Positions 1 to 7,452 of a DNA stretch of 64,000 nt are shown here, in pieces; the stretch's first letter is position 1, and each line of letters begins with the position of its first letter. A program made the position numbers and the translations under genes. The notes beneath the pieces were generated by a model, which saw only the letters and a list, made by a program, of their open reading frames with translations, searched no databases and had not been told where the DNA came from. The DNA is taken from NCBI RefSeq assembly GCF_016862435.1, contig NZ_BOMY01000042.1, forward strand, positions 1-64,000, given 5' to 3'. The DNA is from Paractinoplanes tereljensis. Its GTDB lineage: Bacteria; Actinomycetota; Actinomycetes; Mycobacteriales; Micromonosporaceae.

Positions 1-41
1 ACCCAAGACGAGCGGTGGGGCATCTATTGCTTGTCTTGGGT
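1..41. terminator. Hairpin at left window edge, possible terminator
   Basis: A 9-bp perfect inverted repeat (ACCCAAGAC at 1-9, GTCTTGGGT at 33-41) encloses a 23-nt loop. It could be the terminator of a gene lying left of the window. The upstream gene is not visible, so this is inference from the structure alone. Confidence 0.3.
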
Positions 42-708
42 CACCCCGCCCCAAATCTTGCATGGTGAGGCGTTACGGCCAGGACTTTGGTTCCTCGCAG
101 CTTCGTGCATGGCTGGGGCGGCGGTCCCCTTCCACTTTGTGGTCTGGCTGCCGCGCTGCGGGGACGCCAGGCGGTTTGTTCTGGCAGGCCGGCCTGGGTG
201 GTGGGTCCTGGGAACATTCCTTGCCGGTTGCGGTCAAACCCGTTGTGGTTTCGGTGGGGGGTTGGGCAAAGGCTTTAAAAATCTTGCGGGTTTCGTTTGT
301 GGCAAAGTGCTGGGGTCTGTTGGGTGTGGCTCGGCCGGTTGAGCAGTTTTGACCTTGATTCTTTGGTCGTGTGGCTGAGGTGTCTAGTCCCTGGTCGTGC
401 AAATGCGTTGTGCGGATGCACGGCCTGTGCGGTTCCTAGTGGTGGACCTGTGTGTCAAGATAATGTGCAAATTGCAGCGGGCGGAATCGGCGATGGCGCG
501 CCACATTGCTATTTGCTCGGTAGCACCCTGCTACGTCGCAATGCGACACAACTCTTCGCAATTTTTTCATTCATCTGCAGGGGTTCACCAAAGGGTGCAC
601 CCGTCCCGCACACTCTTTCTTAAAACATGAGAGTCGGTACCTGCCCAACCGACTTGACGACGCGCCTCGGCGAGACCCGCCCGGGCACCGCGAAGAAGGG
701 GCCAGCCG
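42..708. other. Long stretch without a supported gene
   Basis: About 670 bases upstream of the DUF6082-type gene. Short overlapping frames exist here, but none reads like a protein: they are Trp/Cys/Arg-rich with no domain or ribosome binding site. The left part is unusually G/T-rich on the plus strand. The right part (about 480-620) is lower in GC and carries two palindromes at 520-547, as expected of a regulatory region. Confidence 0.5.
520..547. promoter_or_regulatory. Two back-to-back palindromes upstream of DUF6082-type gene
   Basis: GTAGCA-CCC-TGCTAC (520-534) is immediately followed by GTCGCA-A-TGCGAC (535-547). Both are perfect inverted repeats and they abut with no spacer, about 160 bases before the next start codon. 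Such paired sites suggest regulator binding. No regulator gene lies next to them, and the function is inferred. Confidence 0.4.
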
Positions 709-1398
709 ATGAGGGTCGACGAGTCCGTATCCGGCCGGTCGCTCACGCCTCGCAGGACCCTGGTCTGGGTGGCAAGCGCGGCCGCGGTCCTCACCGCCGC
801 CGTGGTGGCCGCGGGCCTGGGAATGGTGGCCCTCATCGGGCAGAGCGGCGACGACAGCACCTGGACGCGGTGGAGCGACGTGGGGCAGGCGTTCGGGGTG
901 GTCAATTCCGTCGTTGCCGCACTTGCCGTGGCGGCGCTCGTCATCACCTCGATGGCCCACGCCCGGGGCCAGCGCGATCAGCAAACGGAAATCTCGGTGC
1001 GCCACCTGCACGTCACCCTGACTCGGATGGCGATCGACAATCCCCATCTGGCCGAGGTCTGGCCGCGCACCACGCCGGAAGATTCCGTGACCCAGTCCCA
1101 GCACATGTACGCCAACCTGCTGCTTCAGCACGCTTGGTTGCAGTACACGACCGGTGTCGCGACCCGCGAGGAGTTGGTCAGCAACCTGCGTTTCCTCTTC
1201 GCCAGCCCCAAGGTCCGCGCCTTTTGGGGTAAGACCACCAGCAGTCGGCAAAGCATTTACGTCCAGGACACCAAGGAAGCGAGCCTGGCCGCGGTCGCGG
1301 ACGAGATCTGGCGAGAGTACGAGGCTGTGCTCGCCTGCTCCGGCGAGAACGAATCGATCTCGCCGGTCAGTCAATCACCAACAGTTGGCCTTGAGTGA
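709..1398 (+). CDS. DUF6082-like two-TM membrane protein
   Basis: The 229-aa protein has two hydrophobic helices near residues 18-42 and 60-82, then a cytoplasmic-looking alpha-helical region rich in Gln, His and Trp. This resembles actinobacterial DUF6082 proteins, which occur in many paralogs in Streptomyces and relatives and whose function is unknown. The ATG at 709 is preceded by a purine-rich GAAGAAGGGG at a suitable distance, which fixes the start. It stands alone and is convergent with the small gene at 1413-1685, only 14 bp away. A 600-bp leader with two palindromes precedes it. The family assignment is by resemblance only. Confidence 0.75.
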   Translation: MRVDESVSGRSLTPRRTLVWVASAAAVLTAAVVAAGLGMVALIGQSGDDSTWTRWSDVGQAFGVVNSVVAALAVAALVITSMAHARGQRDQQTEISVRHLHVTLTRMAIDNPHLAEVWPRTTPEDSVTQSQHMYANLLLQHAWLQYTTGVATREELVSNLRFLFASPKVRAFWGKTTSSRQSIYVQDTKEASLAAVADEIWREYEAVLACSGENESISPVSQSPTVGLE

Positions 1399-1412
1399 CA
1401 ACCCAGCACCCG

Positions 1413-1685
1413 CTACCTCGGCAGGTCCTTCGCGGCCGCGAGCAGCGTGTCTCGGGTAATGACGACGATTCTTTCGTAGGACGCGACTCCGGCGTCCTCC
1501 GGAAGTTGTCCCACGAGTTCGGCTGTTCGGTCCGTCCCGACGACCGCGAAGTTGCCGTCCTGCAGCTCGAAGACGTCGGGACAGGTGCAGTTGGTAGCGC
1601 TTCCGCGTGCCGAGGGAGGAAGTCCAACCCGCCTGCTGATCGACGCCGCAGGCAAGGCACCACTCAGGTCTGGTGACGATGACAC
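1413..1685 (-). CDS. Small actinobacterial conserved protein (about 90 aa)
   Basis: The C-terminal 55 residues, starting CPDVFELQDGNFAVVGTD, match a widespread actinobacterial small-protein pattern of the form DVFEL..GDFAVIGTD..LP.DA.V...ERIVV.PR.TL. The function is unknown. The first 30 residues are Ser/Pro-rich and less convincing, so the true start may lie inside the ORF. Its 3' end is 14 bp from the convergent DUF6082-type gene. Orthologs in other actinomycetes often sit beside DUF6082 or helix-turn-helix genes, but no regulator is present here. Confidence 0.65.
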   Translation of the reverse strand: MSSSPDLSGALPAASISRRVGLPPSARGSATNCTCPDVFELQDGNFAVVGTDRTAELVGQLPEDAGVASYERIVVITRDTLLAAAKDLPR

Positions 1686-1811
1686 GGATGTAATTAATAC
1701 CCCATGCGGGGTGGCGGCAAAGCATTAACACCCCGAGATACATTCGGACGTGTTCCCGGGCCCTACTGTTGTGCGTTGCCGGCCGCAGAAGTCAGTCCAG
1801 GCTTCGACAGG

Positions 1812-2219
1812 TCACCAGGATTGACCCGCGGCGTTGCCGTGCGTTAGCCGCAGGTAGTAGCCGTCCGGGTCGGTTAGACGGAAGTCGTGCAGGCCCCAGT
1901 GGCGCAGCTTGAGCGGCTCGCTGATCGTGGCCTGGTGCTGGCAGCGTTCGTAGAACGTTTGGAGGGTGTCCAGGTCGTCCAGCTCCAGCACGATCTCGAC
2001 GCCGGCGCCCTTGTCGCCGCTCAGCCGCTGCCTGGTGAATCCCTGGCCCTCCGCCTGCTCGGGCAGCTTCGCCACCGGACCTAGGCCGAGCACGACCTGG
2101 CCTTGGCGCAGGCTCGCGTAGCCCTCGTCGCGTCGTTCCACCTGGAACCCGAGCAGATCGCGGTAGAAACCGATGCTGACATCCATGTCCTCGACGAACA
2201 GCTCTATCCGAAGCCGCAT
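1812..2219 (-). CDS. VOC-family (glyoxalase/bleomycin-resistance fold) protein
   Basis: The 135-aa protein has the single-unit vicinal-oxygen-chelate layout: an N-terminal strand RIELFVEDMDVSIGFYRDLLGF, a middle strand with LELDDLD, and a C-terminal DPDGYYLRLTH ending that supplies the usual metal-ligand region. Members dimerise and act as metal-dependent isomerases or dioxygenases, or bind drugs. The substrate cannot be read from sequence. It ends only a few bases from the start of the minus-strand unit at 2224-3239, although the VOC gene is downstream of that unit and may be cotranscribed with it. Confidence 0.85.
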   Translation of the reverse strand: MRLRIELFVEDMDVSIGFYRDLLGFQVERRDEGYASLRQGQVVLGLGPVAKLPEQAEGQGFTRQRLSGDKGAGVEIVLELDDLDTLQTFYERCQHQATISEPLKLRHWGLHDFRLTDPDGYYLRLTHGNAAGQSW

Positions 2220-2223
2220 GCCG

Positions 2224-2874
2224 TCAGCTTTCCGGACGGTGGGTCAGGGACCAGCGGCGGGCCATGGTGGTTGCGGCGGCGAAGCCGATTATGGACAGGG
2301 CCACCTCGGTCAGGACTATTGCGATCTCGGTGCTGTAGTCGGTCGCTCGGGCGAACAACATGATCAGCGGGACCACGACCAGGGCGCACAGTGGCGTCAG
2401 CACGGCGATTGCCGCGGCGGTGCGGCCGATGGCGGGGACGTGGCGGAGCAGGAGCAGTACGCCGATCACCGCACCGGCCAGGGCTATCAGGCCGATGCCG
2501 CCGTAGTAGATGCCGGCCGCGAGCGGTGCCGGGGCGTTGAAGTCGCCGGGCAGGTTGAACAGGCGCACCAGGATCATGTAGACGCCCGCCACGACGAGCA
2601 CGCCGGCGAGTGCGCCGACCACCGCGCCGGCCAGGGCGGTCGCGACGATCTGGCCGTAGCGTGGCGGTATGTGCCGCACGCCGGACTCCTCGACCAGGCG
2701 GCGGGCGAAAACGGTTACGTCGCCGTCGATCAGCTGGTCGGCGGGCACGCCGTCGGCCAGTGCCGCCTCCAGGTCGAGGCGCAGGTCGGCGGCTAGCGTT
2801 TGACGATCGCGGGTGGGCACGCCCAGCCTGCGCCACTCCCGCGCGGCGGCGGTGATCGCCTGGTCGACGGTCAT
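2224..2874 (-). CDS. PadR-linked polytopic membrane protein
   Basis: The 216-aa protein starts at the ATG at 2874 and overlaps the padR stop by 4 bp (ATGA). The first 80 residues are a soluble helical domain with DLRLDLEAAL and VFARRLVEESG, like the permease-prefix or HAAS-type domains found next to PadR regulators. About four membrane helices follow (roughly residues 76-98, 118-142, 145-170 and 180-205). In this common PadR gene pair the membrane protein is usually the target of the regulator. A longer ORF that extends upstream runs through padR in another frame and is an artefact. Confidence 0.8.
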   Translation of the reverse strand: MTVDQAITAAAREWRRLGVPTRDRQTLAADLRLDLEAALADGVPADQLIDGDVTVFARRLVEESGVRHIPPRYGQIVATALAGAVVGALAGVLVVAGVYMILVRLFNLPGDFNAPAPLAAGIYYGGIGLIALAGAVIGVLLLLRHVPAIGRTAAAIAVLTPLCALVVVPLIMLFARATDYSTEIAIVLTEVALSIIGFAAATTMARRWSLTHRPES

Positions 2875-3239
2875 TGCTGGCTCCTCGTTTCGCTGGGGAC
2901 GCCGCCGGCCAGGACCCGGCCCACGACGTCGACGAATCCGTTCCACTGGGCGGTCCAATCGGCGAGCCGGGCGCGCCCGGCCTCGGTGACCGCGTAGACC
3001 TTGCGGTCGGGGCCGGCTGGGCTGTTCTGCACTTCCTGGGCGACCAGGCCGAGCCGCCGCATGCGGGTCAGCAGCGGATAGATCGTGCCGTAGCCCACCG
3101 ACGGGAAGCCCGCCACGCCGACCCGCTGCACCAGCTCGTAGCCGTGGGCGGGCTGCTCCGAGAGCAGCGCCAGCAGGCACATGTCGAGCGCACCGCGCAG
3201 CAGCTGAGCCTGCCGGTCTGGATCTTCGCCCGCTATCAT
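2871..3239 (-). CDS. PadR-family transcriptional regulator
   Basis: The 122-aa winged-helix protein has the PadR hallmarks LLALLSEQPAHGYELVQRV and SVGYGTIYPLLTRMRRLGL followed by a beta-wing with Y-AVTEAG. It is expected to repress its own operon with the membrane protein at 2224-2874. A nine-base-longer start (3248) exists, but a promoter with -10 TATTAT lies 7 bp before the ATG at 3239. I therefore favour 3239 and a leaderless transcript. No Shine-Dalgarno sequence is visible, consistent with that reading. Confidence 0.9.
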   Translation of the reverse strand: MIAGEDPDRQAQLLRGALDMCLLALLSEQPAHGYELVQRVGVAGFPSVGYGTIYPLLTRMRRLGLVAQEVQNSPAGPDRKVYAVTEAGRARLADWTAQWNGFVDVVGRVLAGGVPSETRSQQ

Positions 3240-3246
3240 GCGACAC

Positions 3247-3275
3247 ATAATAGCCAGCTATTAGGTGTCACACAA
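3247..3275 (-). promoter_or_regulatory. padR promoter, probably leaderless
   Basis: On the minus strand, TTGTGT (3275-3270), a 17-bp spacer and TATTAT (3252-3247) form a near-consensus housekeeping promoter. The -10 box ends 7 bp before the ATG at 3239, the spacing typical of leaderless actinobacterial mRNAs. Confidence 0.6.
3248..3263. promoter_or_regulatory. Palindromic operator over padR -10 box
   Basis: TAATAGC-CA-GCTATTA is a perfect 7-bp inverted repeat covering the -10 box and the downstream part of the spacer. PadR proteins bind such dyads near their own promoters, so autorepression is the likely role. This is an inference from position. Confidence 0.6.
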
Positions 3276-3300
3276 TAGTGGTCAGGATCGGTCGCTGCGG

Positions 3301-3879
3301 CTAGCTCGCCGGGCGTTCGGGCTGGGGCTGCCGGAGGCCGGTTATCAGGAGCGTGACGATTCGGCGTACGTCGTAATTGGGATCTTGAACGGTCCAGGCG
3401 ACCAGGTCGCCGACCGCTCGGATCAGCTCGTAGGGCTTGATGTCGGCCACCACCTCGCCGGACGCGGTCGCCGCGTGCAGCAGATCGGACAGGACCGGGA
3501 CCAGGCGATCCAGGAATAACTGATGCAGAGCCGTGTAGCCGGCGGCGTCGCCCTGCCACACCTTGGCCACGCCGTGCTTGGTGGCGAGGAAGTCGACGAA
3601 GAGGTGGATCCAGTCGAGCAGCGCGGCGAACGGCGTCGGGGCCGCGGCCAGCAGCGCGGGACCGGCCTCGGCGCACGCGTCGATCTGGTGCCGGTAGACC
3701 GCCACCATCAGGTCGGCCCGGGTCGGGAAGTGCCGGTAGAGCGTGCCCATGCCCACGCCGGCCGCCGCGGCCACCTCGCGGACCGTGGCACCGACGCCGG
3801 AGGTGGCGAAAACCTTCGCGGCCGCGTCGAGCAGGGCGCGCTCGTTCCGCTCGACGTCGGCACGGCGCTTCGGCTCCAT
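3301..3879 (-). CDS. TetR-family transcriptional regulator
   Basis: The 192-aa protein has an N-terminal TetR helix-turn-helix (residues about 8-55: ALLDAAAKVFATSGVGATVREVAAAAGVG split around the turn, then GTLYRHFPTRADLMVAVY) and a helical ligand-binding C-terminus. The ATG at 3879 gives the usual TetR length; a longer in-frame extension runs through the intergenic repeats and is unlikely. It is divergent from the alpha/beta hydrolase at 4006. Three matching inverted repeats lie between them, so it very probably represses that hydrolase and perhaps itself. Confidence 0.93.
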   Translation of the reverse strand: MEPKRRADVERNERALLDAAAKVFATSGVGATVREVAAAAGVGMGTLYRHFPTRADLMVAVYRHQIDACAEAGPALLAAAPTPFAALLDWIHLFVDFLATKHGVAKVWQGDAAGYTALHQLFLDRLVPVLSDLLHAATASGEVVADIKPYELIRAVGDLVAWTVQDPNYDVRRIVTLLITGLRQPQPERPAS

Positions 3880-3909
3880 CCGGCGATTGTTCCACGTCAC
3901 AGGCAAAAA

Positions 3910-3924
3910 CGGAGCAAGGCTCCG
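3910..3924. promoter_or_regulatory. TetR operator copy 1
   Basis: CGGAGC-AAG-GCTCCG, a perfect 6-3-6 inverted repeat in the TetR/hydrolase intergenic region, 31 bp upstream of copy 2. It is closest to the regulator gene and could mediate autoregulation. Confidence 0.7.
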
Positions 3925-3932
3925 GTCCGCCC

Positions 3933-3961
3933 TTGAAAAACGGAACAACGCTCCGTATGTT
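3933..3961 (+). promoter_or_regulatory. Hydrolase promoter
   Basis: TTGAAA (3933-3938), a 17-bp spacer and TATGTT (3956-3961) read toward the hydrolase start at 4006. The middle operator copy (3941-3955) fills the spacer almost exactly, which supports both assignments. Confidence 0.65.
3941..3955. promoter_or_regulatory. TetR operator copy 2, inside promoter spacer
   Basis: CGGAAC-AAC-GCTCCG has the same architecture as copies 1 and 3 with one changed base in the left arm. It lies between the -35 and -10 boxes, a classic repression position. Confidence 0.7.
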
Positions 3962-3965
3962 GAAG

Positions 3966-3980
3966 CGGAGCGCTGCTCCG
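3966..3980. promoter_or_regulatory. TetR operator copy 3, at the transcription start
   Basis: CGGAGC-GCT-GCTCCG is a perfect 6-3-6 repeat, 25 bp after copy 2, covering the expected +1 site of the hydrolase promoter. Confidence 0.7.
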
Positions 3981-4005
3981 GTTCGCTATCTCGAAGGACA
4001 CTCCC

Positions 4006-4899
4006 ATGCCTGCTCAGATCCTGTCCCTCAAGCCCGTCGTGCTGCCCGTGCCCGGCCGCGGCGACGACCTCCAGGTGCGCGTCTCCGCTCCGGCGGCCGG
4101 CTCCGGCCTGCCGGTCATCGTCTTCGCGCACGGTTACGGCCAGGCGATGGACTCCTACGACCCGCTGGTCGACCACTGGGCCGCGAACGGTTTCGTCGTC
4201 GTCCAGCCGACCTTCCTGGATTCCGCAACGCTGGGCCTGACTCCCGCAGACCCCCGATACCCCAACATCTGGCGTACGCGGATAGACGACCTCAAACGCA
4301 TCATCGACGACCTGGCCGCGATCGTCGCCGAGGTGCCCGGGCTGGCCGGCCGGGTCGACCCGTCACGCCTGGCGGTCGCCGGCCACTCGTGGGGCGGCCA
4401 GTCGGTAGGCATGCTGCTGGGCGCCCGCGTAATCGGCCCCGACGGCCGCCCCGGCGAGGACCGCACCGACCACCGGGTGAAAGCAGGAGTCCTGCTGGCC
4501 ACAACCGGCCTGGCCGGCGACGACCTGGTCCCGTTCGCGAGGGAGAACTTCGCCTTCATGAGCCCCGACTTCACCCAGCTGAAAACCCCAACCTTGGTAG
4601 TCGCCGGCGACGACGACCAGTCGGCCCTCTCCACCCGAGGCCCAGACTGGTTCACCGACGTCTACCGCTTGAGCCCCGGCGCCCAGGGCCTGGTCACCCT
4701 GTTCGGCGGCCAGCACTCGTTGGGCGGCATCCACGCCTACAAGTCAACCGACACCACCGACGAGAGCCCGGCCCGGGTGGAGCTGATCCGCCGAACCTCA
4801 ACAGCGTTCCTGCAGGCAGCGCTGGGCCTCAACCCCACCGCCTGGGACACCGAAATCGCCGCCCCCGACCCAGCCGGACTGGTCACCGTCAAGCGGTAA
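4006..4899 (+). CDS. Alpha/beta hydrolase, dienelactone/chlorophyllase type
   Basis: The 297-aa enzyme has an oxyanion-hole segment FAHGYG (about 40-45), the nucleophile elbow GHSWGG with Ser128, a late acidic strand VVAGDDD, and a candidate catalytic His in QHSLGG. It has no signal peptide, so it acts in the cytoplasm on an ester or lactone that cannot be named from sequence. AAGGA lies about 10 bases before the ATG. The gene is under the promoter at 3933-3961 with three TetR-type operators, so it is probably induced by a ligand of the divergent regulator. Confidence 0.85.
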   Translation: MPAQILSLKPVVLPVPGRGDDLQVRVSAPAAGSGLPVIVFAHGYGQAMDSYDPLVDHWAANGFVVVQPTFLDSATLGLTPADPRYPNIWRTRIDDLKRIIDDLAAIVAEVPGLAGRVDPSRLAVAGHSWGGQSVGMLLGARVIGPDGRPGEDRTDHRVKAGVLLATTGLAGDDLVPFARENFAFMSPDFTQLKTPTLVVAGDDDQSALSTRGPDWFTDVYRLSPGAQGLVTLFGGQHSLGGIHAYKSTDTTDESPARVELIRRTSTAFLQAALGLNPTAWDTEIAAPDPAGLVTVKR

Positions 4900-5143
4900 G
4901 CCGCTCGCCGTGCTGGCCCGGCAGCGCGGCCCGCAGAATCCGGTGGCGTCCAGCATTTTTGGCCAGACGCTGAACGATCGCGACGCAGGAGACTACAAAC
5001 GCGTGACTACTTACGTTAGCTCCCATAGCCGATCCTCCCTCCAGGATTAGACCTACAACACCAAACAGAACGATCAGCAGGCTGACAATTGCAAGCTTGA
5101 TCTTTTCGGTCCTGGGGCGATCGTTAGAACCAGCGCCTGACAC
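4889..5143 (-). CDS. Possible small one-TM protein
   Basis: The 84-aa frame starts with GTG at 5143 beside a strong GAAGAGGAG, although that sits unusually close to the start. It has a charged N-terminus, one clear membrane helix (about residues 17-36) and a basic tail. It is lower in GC than its neighbours and overlaps the convergent hydrolase by 11 bp. No family is recognised. The helix and ribosome site favour a real gene, but the last 15 residues look like read-through of the hydrolase end. Confidence 0.4.
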   Translation of the reverse strand: MSGAGSNDRPRTEKIKLAIVSLLIVLFGVVGLILEGGSAMGANVSSHAFVVSCVAIVQRLAKNAGRHRILRAALPGQHGERLTA

Positions 5144-5489
5144 ACTCCTCTTCCGAGAAGTGATGAGAGGGAGGAACCCCGCTCACGCAACAAAGAATAC
5201 CGTCGAGTAGATTCACCTAAAGAGTAGCCGGGTTGCAGTCAGGGTGCAGTAATCGCATCCTGACCTCCATTTTCCAGAATCGCAGATTGCTGGCTCGTGG
5301 ATGCACGAATCTTCCGCCGACCACGTGCTCCAAATGACGAGCCGCCGCCGAACCAGGCCACCCAGCCACAGCTCGCCATGAACCCAGTCCGACCAGCCCG
5401 TGGTGCAACTCCTGCTCAGACTCCGCGCGACATCCGCCACGGCCAGAGGCTCTAGCGAGCGGGCCTTCGCCGACGTTCGCCCAGGAGCC
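5144..5489. other. Gap with no supported gene
   Basis: About 345 bases between the small membrane protein and the P-loop kinase. Frames of 60-75 codons exist on the minus strand but are rich in Trp, Arg and Cys with poor starts. GC is lower than in the flanks. It may be the eroded remnant of a gene. I see no terminator or operator. Confidence 0.4.
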
Positions 5490-6005
5490 TCATTGGAGCA
5501 GGCTGAGCACGATCGACGAATTTGTTTCGACGGAATCTATTGAATCTACGGTGATGTCAGCGGTCGCAAGTGGAGGAAAATCCGAACGCATACGTTCTAC
5601 GTGTTCCCAGTCAACCTCGTGCCAACCGGGAATGTCTCGCTTCCTGCCTTCAACACGGCTTCGATGAAGCGCCACGTCACTGCAAGCACACTCAACGATC
5701 ACGAGATTTGCACCATGTTGGGCGATTATCTCGCGCCATGTAGTTACCCGGTCACCATCCACCAAACAGTCAACTATTGCTGACTGATCCAGCATGACCT
5801 GGCGGACCATAAGAGTCTGCAGGAGACCGTAGTAAACATCGAGATAGGCCGGCCGATCGAGATGGTCGAGCACGCCCGATGGCGTCAGTGCGCCCATCAG
5901 CCAATCGCCGGAGAAGACCGGCGCGCCGAGCGTTCGCGCTACTCGCTCGGCCAGCGTCGATTTTCCGGACCCCGGGAGGCCGGTGAAGACCAAAACCGTC
6001 GCCAT
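5490..6005 (-). CDS. P-loop kinase / AAA-type ATPase
   Basis: The 171-aa protein begins MATVLVFTGLPGSGKSTLAE, a textbook Walker A loop (residues 9-17). It continues with a gluconokinase- or zeta-toxin-like small-kinase fold: a hydrophobic strand plus Asp in SAIVDCLVDGD and a basic lid region ALHRSRVEGRKRD. Such proteins phosphorylate small molecules; the substrate is unknown. The ATG at 6005 rather than an upstream in-frame codon puts the P-loop at the usual place. It is 36 bp downstream of the frame-disrupted membrane gene and may be cotranscribed with it. Confidence 0.75.
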   Translation of the reverse strand: MATVLVFTGLPGSGKSTLAERVARTLGAPVFSGDWLMGALTPSGVLDHLDRPAYLDVYYGLLQTLMVRQVMLDQSAIVDCLVDGDRVTTWREIIAQHGANLVIVECACSDVALHRSRVEGRKRDIPGWHEVDWEHVERMRSDFPPLATADITVDSIDSVETNSSIVLSLLQ

Positions 6006-6041
6006 GCGGCAAACCCCCGTGCTCGAACGGCGCATCCGCGA

Positions 6042-6711
6042 TCAGAACGGCATTTTCACCGGATCTGACGCCGGCTGGCCGGGCGCCTTGTCGAAGTAGT
6101 TCCTTCTTCGTGGTCTCCTGCCGCTGCTGCCTGACGGCCGCCTCGGTGCTTTGCGCGCTGGTGAGACCGTAGATCCGGCCGGTCCGCGGAAACTGCAGAT
6201 CGGCGTCGGCGGACAGGTCGATGTCGAACGAGGTCGTCCGGCCGGTCAGTTTACGGCGCGGGTAGTACTCGACGTAGTGCTTGCCGTAGTCGACGTCGAC
6301 GAAGAACCAGTACGTCAGCCCCGGCTCGGGCTGTCCGTACGCCGTCGCTTTGACCTTCGCCTCGCGAGCGTGGTTACGCGTGGCGGTTACGTCGTAGCGC
6401 AGATCCTCCTGCACCGGCACGGCAGTGGTGGCCGGCGAGGTCGTGACGACCGGGGAATTCACCAGCGTCGGATTTGGCGTCGGTGACGGCGCGAACCGCA
6501 ACGCGACCAGCAGAACCGCGACTGCTGCGGCAGCTACCACGGCCAAGATCAGCGTTACGTATCCGGCGGGCATGCCGTTGCGGTAGTAGTTTCCGCCGAC
6601 CTGCGTCGGATTGGCACCGGCGGAGGACTGGGAAACTCCGCGGTAGTCGCCGGCGACGACCCAGCCGGAGTGGTCACCGCCGAGCGGTGAGCGAAGTCGG
6701 CGACAGCCCAC
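6042..6711 (-). pseudogene. Membrane-anchored hypothetical protein with a frameshift
   Basis: The 5' part encodes an N-terminal segment, one membrane helix (GYVTLILAVVAAAAVAVLL) and an extracellular region ending near QRQETTKK. Read straight on, the frame continues with poor composition into the kinase gene. Dropping one G at 6102-6103 instead gives a natural ending, NYFDKAPGQPASDP then VKMPF and a stop at 6044-6042. I therefore infer a one-base insertion, either a real mutation or a sequence error. The start is uncertain: GTG at 6711 is the nearest in-frame candidate, with no strong ribosome site. No family is recognised. Confidence 0.55.
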
Positions 6712-6827
6712 GCTGGTGCCGCTCGGACGGGATGGGCTGCCGGCTGGGCGGATAGGCAGTAGGCCCCCGGTCACCAGGCAATAGGCTCGCGGCGAGTCGA
6801 GATTTGTCGGGAAGCGGGAGAACCAGC

Positions 6828-7259
6828 ATGGGCACGTGGGACGTCGGGCCGTTCGACAACGACACCGCCGCTGACTGGTGCGGCGACCTGGACGAGGCAA
6901 CCCCGGACCAACGAACAGCGCTGATCCGGGGTGCGCTGAGCCGGATTGTCGAGCACGGCGACGACTACCTCGACAGCGACGTTGCGGTGGAGGCCATTGC
7001 CGCCGCGGCCATTGTCGCCTCCCAGCTTCCAGACGGACCGGCGATCAGCACCCCCTACGCACCCGATTTCCTCCTGGAAGGAGGGACCGTCGAGGTAGCT
7101 CCCGACATTCCCGCGATCGCAGTGCGAGCCCTGGACCGGATAGTCGGGGAGAACTCGGAGTGGCGAGAACTGTGGGAGGACGCAGCGGAGTCGTATCCGC
7201 AGGCGCTCGCGTCGGTGCAAACCATCCGAGTTGTCCTGGAACGGGAGAGCAATCGATAA
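6828..7259 (+). CDS. DUF4259-family protein
   Basis: The 143-aa protein starts MGTWDVGPFDNDTAADW, the signature opening of DUF4259 proteins, followed by alternating helices and the conserved ELWED region near the C-terminus. The ATG at 6828 is chosen over an earlier in-frame codon because the family starts there and GCGGGAG lies just upstream. Function is unknown. Members are small cytosolic proteins often found among immunity or stress genes. It is convergent with the minus-strand run ending at 7279. Confidence 0.85.
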   Translation: MGTWDVGPFDNDTAADWCGDLDEATPDQRTALIRGALSRIVEHGDDYLDSDVAVEAIAAAAIVASQLPDGPAISTPYAPDFLLEGGTVEVAPDIPAIAVRALDRIVGENSEWRELWEDAAESYPQALASVQTIRVVLERESNR

Positions 7260-7278
7260 GCCGATCGCCTGCAGAACC

Positions 7279-7452
7279 TCAGAGCACCTTTACCACGAAG
7301 AATGCAATCCCGGCGATCAGTGCCGTCCCGGCCAGGAGCAGCAACACACCAAGCTCAGCGGGGAGACTGACCGGGTGGGATTCGTCCGGCGGAGAACATT
7401 CAACGTAGTCGCCGAAGGGTTCGACCGAACCGTCCCAGCCGTTGCGGCCCTG
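7279..7452 (-). pseudogene. Start-less C-terminal fragment with one TM helix
   Basis: Directly after the stop of the gene at 7453-7905, the same frame stays open for 57 codons with protein-like content: GRNGWDGSVEPFGDY, then PAELGVLLLLAGTALIAGIAF, then FVVKVL and a stop at 7281-7279. There is no ATG, GTG or TTG early enough for a sensible start. It looks like the tail of a small membrane protein that lost its 5' end, or a readthrough extension of the upstream gene. Confidence 0.45.

Noticed and set aside
297..630. Open frames of 77-108 codons near the left edge
   Set aside because: Cys/Trp/Arg-rich, inconsistent with each other, no ribosome site; better seen as regulatory DNA.
5213..5440. 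A 75-codon minus-strand frame
   Set aside because: Trp/Ser/Arg-rich and without a family; the overlapping frame of 63 codons is equally good, so neither is supported.
6097..6110. Programmed frameshift at AAGAAGGAAC
   Set aside because: No slippery heptamer of the known bacterial type and no downstream stimulator seen; a mutation or sequence error is simpler.
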